DNA of 64,000 nt from Steinernema hermaphroditum (lineage: Eukaryota > Nematoda > Chromadorea > Rhabditida > Steinernematidae), in NCBI GenBank assembly GCA_030435675.1, contig CM059624.1, positions 7,216,769 to 7,280,768 on the forward strand, given 5' to 3'. A model generated the notes under the pieces. It was not told the origin of the DNA and made no database searches. It worked only from the letters and a program-made list of their open reading frames with translations. Positions 20,950 through 31,040 of this stretch are shown here, one piece after another (the stretch's first letter is position 1; each line of letters opens with the position of its first letter). The position numbers were made by a program, and so were the translations under genes.

Positions 20950-22254
20950 ATGTACGAAGACGATGATGACGAATTCGGTGACTTCGAAGAGTTCGGAGAC
21001 TTTTCCTCAACAGCCGAAACAAGTACAACTGCTGTGAAGCCCGATCCCGCTGCTGGCGATGCTTGGACAAAAGCGGAAGAAGGCGAGGCGGTCGAGGAGA
21101 ACGACTGGGCCGCTGACTTTACAGAGTTCTCTTCGTCTACTCCAGAAAGCGGCGTCGAAGAAAAAGCGTCTCCACCTCCGCCACAGAGCGTGGCTTCCGT
21201 TGTATGCAAAGGTGCCAAAGAGCTCGAATCGAAGTTGCAAATTTCAGGAACACGTTCCTACGATCGAAGAACTCTTCGAAGAAGACGATTTTTGGTCAAT
21301 AGAAACGATGTCACAAGAAGACGAAGGAATCGCTGATGACGAAGTTTACGATATTTTGACGGAACTAGATATAGATGATATTTCTGACGACTGTAGAAGG
21401 TTGGAGATGTTTAACGTTCATCTTGCAAAGTCGGCACTTTCAGTTCCCTGAAATTGTGGAGACACCTCCGCATTGTCGAGGAAACATTGGCTCTTAAATT
21501 CCAGTGGAAGGTGTCCGCAGCCAACACCGTGCTGTTAAGAACTCTGGACATGGACGTGAAGAAGGCTGAAATTAAGAACAGCTATTTGCCGGCGTTCGCA
21601 CAGCAGCTGATCGGCGACGGAGGCGTTCTCAAGCCGACACAACATGTGACTTCTGCCTTTGGCTCTGACAGTCCTCCACAGCCGACTTCGGATCCGGTAG
21701 CTACCGTGGCGTCTCTTTCCGTGGAGCCGGTCAATTTCAATTGGTCGGACTCGGGTATGGTAAATCCACTAACCAGCTCATGTAAGCCTAACCAGCCGCA
21801 CTCGTGTGTCCACAGTTGCCGTTTTAGCAGTCACCGCCGCGTCGGAGATGCTTGATTTCGACTTTTTAGTTGCAAACGAGCAGAAGGAGTCCAGCGATGG
21901 CTCGGTTTTGTCCGCTGTGTTGCAGCGTGATTTGGACGAACTCGGCCTCAATACCGCCGAGGACCACACCAAAACCCCTGCGACGACTCAGCAGTCTTCG
22001 TATGTCTAGTGCTAAAGTATTCTTTTTACGATTTCACGAACTTCAGATCTTGGAACGTGGACGAGCTGCTCAAAAAGCAGCAAACTGCGCGGCAGAGTTC
22101 TCCCTGTGAGATGACGAACGGCAAACTACCCCAGTCACGTTCGCGCAACGAGCTGTCGTTGGACGCGCAGGCGCTGCACGACAGCCTCCCCGACCTGGAC
22201 TACATGCTTTCCAACGTGCTCATGTTCCCCCTCCCGAAGACAGCGGGGACGTAG
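20950..22254 (+). CDS. Aftiphilin-like clathrin accessory protein
   Basis: Clathrin- and adaptor-binding protein of trans-Golgi and endosomal traffic. Exons 20950-21201, 21248-21399, 21444-21781, 21828-21999 and 22047-22254 give 373 residues. The acidic N-terminus holds two FGDF motifs (DEFGDFEEFGDF), which bind adaptor ear domains. The middle matches the aftiphilin clathrin-binding region: LKFQWKVSAANTVLLRTL, then NFNWSDSGMVNPL. The C-terminus HDSLPDLDYMLSNVLMFP matches the end of the vertebrate protein. Exon 4 can start at 21816 or 21828 (both acceptors are AG, same frame, 4 residues different). It is shorter than human aftiphilin (over 900 residues), mainly through loss of disordered sequence. 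Confidence 0.85.
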
Positions 22255-22832
22255 AACCGTACGCTTTACAGTAGACTTCTAATTACCGCACTTTTTCCAC
22301 TCCATTCCGGGTATTTCCTCTCGTTGTGAGCATAGAAGCTTTCGATTCAGTTGGATAACGGCGTTTCTGTGATATCTCTGTGATACGATTTGTCAGTAAA
22401 ACGTGAAGACATCGAAAGCGAGAGAGCCAAAAGAGTTGGGGTTTGTATTAATATTATTATATATAATCTCTCACAGCTATGTGTTTGAAATCCCGCGCAA
22501 TCGTGAAAATATGGATGATATTCGAGGAGAAAGAGTTAACAACCAGACAAGGACATCGAACAGAGGAATAAAAGCAATCGAGATCGTGGGTCGAAGGGGA
22601 AGGGGAAGGTGCGAAGGGAGAATACTTTGCAGCAAACAAAAAGGTCATCGAGAAGGAAAGGAGATAACAAAATAAATAGAGCACTCTTTTGTGATGCTTC
22701 GGTCGGATTCTCGGGAGTCTCTGCCACTACTTAAGATTTCTACCGTAATCTCAGCACACACACGGAGCCGCTTGCTCTCTACAAAGTCGCCGCCTCGCGT
22801 GGGGCGGACTCGACGCCGGGGCGGAGCCGCCC
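22255..22832. other. Convergent intergenic region
   Basis: Lies between the stop codons of aftiphilin (+) and the gremlin-like gene (-). It is A+T-rich around 22440-22470 and A/G-rich from 22540 to 22680. I see no gene. Confidence 0.5.
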
Positions 22833-24521
22833 TCACGTGTCCCTCTTTATCTCACACTGACTGAGGCATGAGCACTTCTTGACTTTGATGACGCGGCGGA
22901 CGATCACAGGCGACTCTTTTCGATTCGGGCACTCAAGTTTCACCTCAACTCGATCGTAGTCGGACGGTAGGCAGGCCGAGCAACTCTCGAACGTTGCCTT
23001 CAGCTTCTTCGCACGCAGTCGCGGGATGAACACTGACGTACAAGAGCCGTGGCAGTACCTAAAGGCGGAGGATCGATCGGATCGTGAAACCCTAGCCGAG
23101 GCGACTGAAATCGACACCTCCGGGGGATGGCGCTCGTCTCTTCCCCCGCACTGACCTGTTGTGGACAACTCTGGAGAGACAACCAGCCATGCGGACGCGC
23201 TGCGTGATCTTCACTCCGACACAGCTGTTCTCGAACTTGGGCATCTCCTGGCGCGTCAGGAGGAAGTTCTCCTTCTGATCGCCCTTCAGGCGTTTGCGTC
23301 CTGCAAAGGGTTCGTGAACGGAAGCCCAAAAATGCAAAAAATGTCGTCGGGCCTGGAGGAGGGCTGACCCGGGCGAGGCGTGATAACGCGGCTTATCACA
23401 CGCCTCGACACGCGGGAGGAAAACCCCGGGGCGCCAGGGCGGAAGCGGCGCTGTTTTCTACGCGTTTCTAAGACGATTATGACGCCGAAGCCGATCGGTG
23501 TTGTCGTCGAACAGCAGGCGCTGCAGATTAGATCTGATTACCGTAGCCGCTCGATGACCAATTAGAAGCGCGGCGGTGGGCGACGCCGGAGGGTAAACAG
23601 GCGACCCGGACAGATTTGCCCGCGGAAATTCAAAAACGCTTTGCCCTCAACAAACTCGGGATGAAATGACCCCATAAAGGAGCTCTTTTTCGGTCTAATT
23701 GCGGCTATAATTATTCGTCTATTTCGATGGAAAAAGAGTTTAACTTTGTTCTTCCGGGGCCGATTCGAATCCCCCGAGAGCGTTGCAGCGCCCCTCAAGC
23801 AATTTGGAGGGCCGCAAACACGGCTCTCCACTTCTGCGAATATTACAACGCCTCTGCGGCGGAGAAGTCGATTCTCCGTAGGTTATGAGTTGGAGATGAT
23901 TTTGTTGTGACAACTGACAACGGCGCCGCAGGAAATGCCCCAGAAACGAGGAAATATCAGATTTTCGATGCATCGATCGCTTCTGGAGCACGCAGGGAAC
24001 CCCGGGGAAGGAGAAGACAATGGAGTCCGAAGGCGCCAAAGGGACCCGACCGAAGAAAGTGGGCGATAAGGAAGATCAGAAGGAATCGATTCGAAGGACT
24101 CACCTCGTCTCTCGTTCTTCTCCTTGCGATTCTTGTGCCTCTGCAACCACTTCTCCCGGCGACCGTTCCGCGAATCCAGCAGCGGCTCTATCACCCTCTC
24201 TCCATGGAGCATCCCGAAGGTCTCGCGGCCAGGCGGCAGGTTCTTGAAGGCCGTCTGGTTCCTCTGGAGGTCCGTCGGCGTGTCGACGCGATACTCGTGG
24301 GGCCCGGAATCGTCTTCTTGGGCCCGGGCTAAGGAGCCCTGCGCAGCGAGGAGCACGAGGACAAGGAGGGCGAAGAGGAGCGACCTTCTGAGTGAGAGGA
24401 AGAAGGCGTCTCTGTCGGGCAGAGGCCGCTCACGTATTCTGGCGATTCTGGGACGTGGAGGGTCTTCGGAGGAGGTCGCCGAGGAGGCCGAAGGCTTGGA
24501 GAACGCAGGCTGGCAAGTCAT
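22833..24521 (-). CDS. Gremlin/DAN-family secreted cystine-knot protein
   Basis: Secreted cystine-knot protein of the family that blocks BMP/TGF-beta ligands. Exons 24521-24104, 23300-23156 and 23058-22833 give 262 residues, with introns of 803 and 97 nt. A hydrophobic signal-like stretch (LLFALLVLVLLAAQGSLA) precedes a basic linker. The cystine knot then follows gremlin closely: VRMAGCLSRVVHNRYCHG, SCTSVFIPR, SCSACLP, VEVKLECP and VIKVKKCSCLSQC. The start is uncertain: the nearest in-frame ATG (24521) puts 37 residues before the hydrophobic stretch, and the frame stays open to 25130. A good acceptor (CCTCTCACTCAG) just before the hydrophobic segment means the true first exon may lie elsewhere. 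The long first intron, rare here, may hold regulatory sites. Confidence 0.8.
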
Positions 24522-25742
24522 CTTGTTGTTGGCCGTGCACCGTGGAATGGGGGCCGAGTTCTCCTCCGGAGGCGCTGGCCGGGCCAAACTCCACCTCCTG
24601 CAGACTCGGGACTCGGCGCGCATCGTCGCCTTCTTGTCATCGCCGTCGAAGCTGCTGCAGGGCGCTCGACGGCAGATCTCTTCCGCCCGAGGGCCGAAGG
24701 GGTCGTTGGAGACCGCAGACGTCGTCTCCGGAGCAGAAGCCACGAGAGGGTTTCGATGCTGGTCGCTCGGGGAGGAGGACCGCCGGGAGCTGGGCAGAAG
24801 AAGGAGATATGCACGATGGTGGAGCGGCGAAGGCGGCGAAGGCGCGATCGTGGTCGGAGGCCTGAGGCGCTGACGTTCTGTACGCACCGCGAAAACAGAT
24901 CGGCGATTATTGAGCGACGAAGAAGGTGAAGAAGAAGATGAGCAGAGGCGCGGAGGAAGGAGCGGGCGACGCCGTTGATAGCCGGCGCCTTCGTCGCCAG
25001 AGATACGACGACGGTGATTATTGTACGGCGGCTCCATCCACTCACTCGCCAGTCGTCGCTTCTCAGTGATGGCGGCGTCGGTCGACGACGCAGCGAAGCG
25101 ATATGATTGATAAAACTCTCCGATCACCATCCGGGCGCCATTTCCCTTCGCTTCTTCGCCCCTCGATGCCGCTCCGACCTCCGCTCCTTCGGATATTGCT
25201 TATGGGGAAAGCTAATGATTGCTACGTCTTCTATCCCAGCAATGGTTGGTTTTCGCCACAAGCACGATCCGATACCGTAATCCCTCACTATCACCCTCGT
25301 CTCCGGTAAGATACGCCTCTTCCTGAGCGTTTTTCAGGCTTCCCTCTCCGGACCTTTCTCGCCTGCTTCCCCAAGACGGTACCGCATGCTCGGAACTTAT
25401 AAATTCCGCTCCTCAGCCCTTCTTCACTTCACGATGGAAAAAGCGCCACACTACGTCGGGGATTCGTCGTAAACACTGCATTCCCACGGAATCCTCAACG
25501 CTTTGGAAGAATTTATGGGCGCTGCCGAGGAGAACCCACGTCCACCGGGCCTCACATCACCCAACGAGTTACGTGTTTTGTTTCAAAGTGCATTCGGGAC
25601 CCAATGAATTGATTCGTGCAAATTTGCCCGTTGTAAATGAGTCCAAAAATATGCGGCGACACATCGACGGTTAGCAACGAGAAGCGCATTCGGCTGCAAA
25701 CCGACGCAGCAGAAGTGATAAGAGAACCTCCGAAGAGAGATC
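24522..25742. other. Region upstream of gremlin, downstream of the ORD gene
   Basis: 24522-25130 is open on the minus strand in the gremlin frame but is Ser/Pro/Arg-rich and probably 5' leader. 25131-25742 contains no recognisable gene. Confidence 0.45.
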
Positions 25743-25748
25743 TTTATT
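25743..25748 (-). terminator. Poly(A) signal AATAAA of the ORD gene
   Basis: TTTATT on the plus strand reads AATAAA on the minus strand, 45 bp beyond the stop codon at 25793. Confidence 0.55.
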
Positions 25749-25792
25749 CAATGCACTTGCTGTGGACACAGTAAACTCGAGGACCAAAGAGA

Positions 25793-27429
25793 TCAGTACT
25801 TCTTCTTAACGAGACACTCGAAGATGTCAGGACAGCGCGAGAAGTTCTTCTGGGCGCGGGCCGTCCAGTACTCTTCCGCTTCGCCGTCGACATAACGGTA
25901 ACGCACGTGGCCGCCTTCGATGAAACGTCTGAACCACAGGGGGTCCTGAAGGGGAGTTGCGCTAGCAGGCGGCAGGTTTCCATTGATGTTGTCGTTGTTG
26001 TTGTCGTAGTTCTGGTAGGCGCCGAAATTCTGCGTAGATGAGGCGATTCTCCGGGAGTATTCCCGACGGAGGTACTTTTCGTGCTTCTGCTGCGCTTTCC
26101 CGAAGAGAACGTTCGCTTCGTCAGGGGTGTCGGCTGCAAAGAACGTCATATAAATACGTGTAGCGGTGGATACTTTTAAGAGCTCGGCGAGCGTAGAGGA
26201 CGTCGGCGCGGAGGCGGGAATCCGTCGGAGGGAGTTCACCGATTTCAGAGGAAGAGTACTTCAGCTGCGCTTCGGGCTTCTCGAGTTTCATCGTCAGGAG
26301 TGAAGTGGTGACGGGTTCGCGGATAGGGGAGCAGACGGACTGCGGACGCAGCTTCGGAGCCGGGAAGACGCCATTGATCGATTCCTCAAAGTTTCCGTTC
26401 AGTCCAATCAGCTTCGTGCTGAAACGAGCAAGAAGCTACAGTATCTTCACCGTTTGCATCTACTTTTCGCGACTAAAAACCAGCGCGTGGAATGCGGTAT
26501 GCGCAGTGGGATCGGATTCTTGGAAAACAATTCTCGCGTTGTCGCCTCTCGAGTTCACGACGGAGATGGCGCCGTCGACGATGGCAGTGCACTGTGCAGA
26601 AGCGCCGCCGCTCAACGTCGTGAGAGTCAAGCGGACGTCGTCGAGGCTCCAGGAAACCTCATTGCGCGTCTTTTCGAAGGCGATGTGCCCAGCTCCCGAA
26701 GGGTCGACAGTGAAGAGCTTTCGGTCGCCGAGGAATTCAGATTTCAGGCAGAGATTCTGCTGGAAGTGGAACCCTTGCGCCTTTAGGGAAATGGCGGTGA
26801 CGTCGACCTCGACTTGCTCCGCCAGAAAGCGCCACTGGCGCGTCGAGTTCGCAAATACCTCAAAGGTCTCTCCGAGGACAGGCATAAAGGGGTGCGAGGC
26901 GACATTCTTTTTGACGTGTCCGACAAAGGCGGCGACGAAGGCGGTGACGAGCGCTGTCTGCTGGTGGACGTCATCAGCGACGGCTTCGGCTTTTACGAGG
27001 ATGTCCGCGTGTAGGACCGACTGTGCGAGCTGCTCGAGGAAGGAGATCGGCGCCATCGACTTGATCTGAAAGAAAAAGGAGTTCAGTGCATTCCAGAGGT
27101 TTCCACTCACCGGATAAGGAGCGTACAGGAGATCGTCGTTGTTAATGTTGTTGCGTATCGCGTAGTCGAGGTCCGTGGCGAAGGCGTTGCTAATTTCGGG
27201 CTGTGCCGCCCGTCCTCCTTGGGCCACCACGGCGAAGTCAGTCTTATTCTTCCCAGTCGCCATTCGATAGCGATCGCTTTCCTCGATGGGCGTCAAAGAG
27301 GCGATGGCTGAAAAGGGGAAAGTCAGGGCAAAGCGGCACGTGGCACTTACGGGAGAAGTCGTCGGAAGGGCGTATCTTCAGACAGTTCATAGGTTGTTGT
27401 TCTTGAGCAATAGAGCTGTCGCTCGACAT
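25793..27429 (-). CDS. Oxysterol-binding-protein-related (ORD) lipid-transfer protein
   Basis: Lipid-exchange protein consisting of the ORD domain only. Exons 27429-27351, 27307-27111, 27065-26464, 26418-26174 and 26133-25793 give 487 residues; introns are 40-45 nt. Family marks are the lid-region start (MAPISFLEQLAQSV, about 96), HPFMPVLGETFEVF (about 150), the late motif LPPTDSRLRAD, and the end WFRRFIEGG ... CPDIFECL. There is no PH domain, ankyrin repeat or FFAT motif, as in short ORPs such as C. elegans OBR proteins. At the fingerprint EQVSHHPPISA this protein reads EQVEVDVTAISL (about 175-186), so both histidines that hold the PI4P phosphate are missing. It may bind sterol or another lipid without PI4P exchange. 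The gene is divergent from the potassium channel. Confidence 0.9.
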
Positions 27430-27967
27430 CACCGTAAAGTCTTGGCTCCTGAATGCACAGTCATCTCTGGAACCGGAACGTCGCCACTTACGAGTCGCTG
27501 TCCGACATTTTTGATTGCGACCGATTCCGATAAGCACTCAATGAAAGAATGACCGCCTGGTATTCGCTTCCGCGAAAGGGACAAGAGGCATAGACAGTCT
27601 GTCTACCGTCTGTATTTTTCGCCTCCAAAGGGTGCCGAAATGCGTGAGTCAGAAGATAGCGGTCGATCTTCTTTTCTGAGTCATCTTCATTGAGGCCTCG
27701 GGAGCCGATGATTCCTCCGAGATTTGCGCGCATGCAAATCCGACGCTCCGCGACTTCCGTGGCGCCTTCGACCGCTGCCCTTTGGTGCCGCGCGCTGGCA
27801 CTTGATTCATTTCAGCGCCGTGCACTGTTGCGCACGGTCGTGTCCCGAGCGCTTTGTCTGCCTTCCTTCCTTTTGCTCCTTCCTCTCTGTCCGACAGTCC
27901 CCACCGTTGGCGCACTTTCCCGAGCCCCCTCGCCTCTGTCCTGCTGGTCGCATCCGTTTGCTTTCAG
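27430..27967. promoter_or_regulatory. Divergent promoter region, ORD protein / Kir channel
   Basis: 540 bp between the two start codons. It ends on the plus strand with TTTGCTTTCAG immediately before the channel ATG, so the channel mRNA is probably trans-spliced with a leader directly at its start codon. Confidence 0.5.
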
Positions 27968-29582
27968 ATGACCATGCTCAAGGATCCTGAGAATAACAGT
28001 TTCCTGTGTCCGCCGAAGAGACGCCGTTTCTTCCCTCGCCGAAAGGTTGTCCAGCGGAAGCGCCTCGTTGAGAAGTCGGGGTACATCAACCTGCGCCTGG
28101 AAACCACTCGTCGCTACTACAGCTTTGTCCGGTAAATTCGCGCTGTGTGTGTTCTGAAGCGTCCCTCTAGCGACTGCTACACGACGCTTCTCGCGATGAA
28201 GTGGCGCTACATCGTCCTTCTGTACTTCTCCACGATGACTGTAATGTGGCTTCTTTTCGCCTCCGGCTACCACTTGATCTCCTACATCCACGGCGACTTC
28301 GACGAGCGCGAGGAGGATGCCGAGTGGACGCCATGTATCGTCAATGCGCGCACCTTCACCGACGTGCTCATCTACTCGTTCGCCACGCAGTCCACTGTCG
28401 GCTACGGATACAGGCAAGTGCCCAGCACTTTCTACCCATCGACGCCCCCTTTAGGCACATGAGCAATGCCTGCCTTGGCATCGTCTTCTCCAGTATGATG
28501 CAACTGCTCTTGGGGACCCTTGTCCACGGTCTCATCACCGCCTTCGTGATAAACAAGCTAGCGCGTCCTACGAAGCGCAGGGCAACGCTGATGTTCAGCA
28601 AGAACGCCGTCATCGCGATGCGCGACGGCAAGCTCTGCCTCATGATTCGCATTGGCGACATGCGGAAGACATGCCTCGCCGAAGCGCACGTCCGCTTCCA
28701 GGTAGGCCCGCCTTCCCCCAGTGTGTCTTCTGGCGAATCCTCGCCTGAGCAAACAGAACCTCTACAGTAACGCGTCCCCTCCCCTCAAAGGCTCCGCGGA
28801 GCGCTAAAACCGGTCCTTGCAGCTTATCAAGAAGACAGTGACCTATGAGGGCGAAATGCTACCGTACCACCAGTTCGAGATGGACATCGGTTACAAGGAG
28901 GGCCTCGACCGTGTCATGGTGATGTGGCCTATTACGGTAGTCCACGAGATCAACGAAGAGTCGCCCCTCTACGAGATCTCCAAACAGAGCGTGGAGAACC
29001 CGTCGACGCGCTTCGAGATCATCGTGATCCTCGAAGGCGTCGTCGAGAGCAACGGCTCTACCACCCAGGCGCGCACCAGCTACATACCATCCGAAGTCCT
29101 CTGGGGAAAGAAGTTCGATCGTCTCGCCACGTACCACCGCAGCGACGGCACCTACTTGGTGGATTTAGAGAAGTTTCACAGCGTGCTCGACGTCCCCAAC
29201 ACGCCTCCCTTCTCAGCCAAGGAGCTTGACGAACTCAGGGTGAGTCCTATCGAGGTGTCCCCCACTGAAGCCCTTCCAGGCCTCGGGTCAGATCATTGAC
29301 ACTGACACCGTCTTCGACGAGATGAGCCTGATGAATCAGACGACCATCCACGAGGTGCGCGAGCTGCCCAGGGGACACCTCTTTGAGCGCGAGAAGACGG
29401 GCTCCGTCTCCATCCAGATAGAGTCCGACATCGAGGAGATCGACGAGCTTCCTGTCGACGACTTCAAGAAGGTCGTTGTCATCATTTATCCATTTAACGT
29501 CCCTTTGCAGAGCCACTTTTCACCCTCTGCTAAGCGCAAGCTCCATGCCCACCAGATCCGTCGTGAATTCGATATGTTCTGA
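27968..29582 (+). CDS. Inward-rectifier potassium channel (Kir family)
   Basis: Two-transmembrane potassium channel, a tetramer in the plasma membrane. Exons 27968-28131, 28171-28413, 28455-28701, 28823-29239, 29280-29471 and 29511-29582 give 444 residues. M1 is at about 68-90, then the pore helix, then the filter TQSTVGYGYR with TVGYG at 130-134 (most Kir channels have TIGYG). M2 and a long cytoplasmic beta domain follow, with the family block MFSKNAVIAMRDGKLCLMIR. Intron 2 (28414-28454) is GC-AG: AG then GCAAGT. The last intron (29472-29510, 39 nt) is in frame and stop-free, so its retention would add 13 residues. The ATG follows a TTTCAG acceptor directly. It belongs with C. elegans irk-1 to irk-3; I cannot choose among them. 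Confidence 0.93.
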
Positions 29583-29796
29583 GCAGGACGACGGTAGCAA
29601 CTAAAGCTAACCTTTGTGTGTGCGCGAGTGTGTTGCCGTCCTTCTCCATACTGGTGTTTTCATACGCTACCTTATCCCGTGCTCAATTGCCATTCGGTGG
29701 ACTCTTCCGGTTGTTTCTATTTCAAATGTTGTACATTTCCCCAATTTTTCAAGAAACATAGCATCATATTTGGTTCTGTAGTGAGTACAACTATGC

Positions 29797-29802
29797 AATA
29801 AA
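29797..29802 (+). terminator. Poly(A) signal AATAAA of the Kir gene
   Basis: AATAAA lies 215 bp beyond the channel stop codon, after a T-rich 3' UTR. Confidence 0.5.
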
Positions 29803-31040
29803 TTTAGTTTAGTTAAAAATCAGAGACCCGCACATCCTATGGAACTCTAGAGACGAAAAACTCTCCATTCCACAGACATGGATGAGTGGAAATACGAGAA
29901 TGAAAGTAGAAAAGATGAAGCCAAAAGATGGACATCTGCAAAGCTGCAAACCCAAGTGCACTTACGAAAACATACTCACAAGGATAAATACCAGGTTGAG
30001 TTCGTCCGCCCGCAAACACAAAAAAAAACATGTGACTCAAAACGGAGCTGGAAGCCAAAGCACAGCCCGCAAAAAATGCGAAAATGAACACATTAAACAA
30101 ACGACCCAGAAAGCAAAGACACCAAAACGAAAAAGCACGAATTAAAAGGGCGCGCGAGAGAAGATGGGTCTCCAAGTGTCAACACCTGATGACGAAGCTT
30201 CCGACTACGGTATCATTTTTTCTGCATTTCATTTCTCCATCGGCGCCGAATGCCGAGCGGTTGTTCGTCTCCCCTCTGTGTTTACCAGATCCAAATTGAA
30301 TTGCTCGCTTCCTCGGTTTGTTTGGAAACGAAATGCTAAATTGCTTTTCGATAGTATGGGAAGCGAGAAAGCTTTTTGTCTCTTCGAGGGTATCGCATCG
30401 GAGCACGTGTTGGGAAAAGGAAAAGGCCGCCCCTCGATATGCCCTTCTTCTGCCTTTCTTCATCTCCATTTGCACTTCGATTTCGCAACCTCTGACTAAT
30501 GTCGAATTCCTTTGGTGATTGCGCCGATTCGTCACCGCGTAGATGCTATCAGCTGTCGCCCTTCGAATCATTTTTTCACTTTCAACGGAAGCCAATTTCT
30601 CTACCATTACACCGCGCGCATGTCACATCCAGTCGATGCTGCAGCTCTTGACGTCTTTATTACATCTCCTCAGGCTATTTCCGTGCGCCACTTGGCCGTT
30701 TGACTGGTCGGTGACGTCAGCATCCAAGTAAATACGTCATGTGCATCTATTCTTAGCTTCCACGGGGAAGCTCCGCCTTTGACGCTCTTTTTGCGGAGCT
30801 CGTTTTGCGTATGAATTCGATTGTTTTGGCGATCGTAGATTGTATGCTGCGTGGCAATTAGTGATGCAACCGCCGAACGCCAGGCGGAGCTTTGGTCAAG
30901 CGTGTTCGAGAGGACGGTTCCCCTTCCGCTCGCATCTGCTAGCGATCGATCGATGCCACAGAGCGCCGTCGGACCGTTTGTTGCGCGATCTGCTTGTGCG
31001 TAATCAGCTGATACTTTGTTGTTTTAGAAGAAATCGTTGA
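29803..31040. promoter_or_regulatory. Intergenic / upstream region of the first copine
   Basis: No supported gene. 29880-30150 is A-rich. A perfect CRE palindrome TGACGTCA lies at 30712-30719, with a related TACGTCAT at 30733-30740. The region ends with TTGTTGTTTTAG, a likely acceptor ending near 31026, 15 bp before the copine ATG. Confidence 0.5.
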
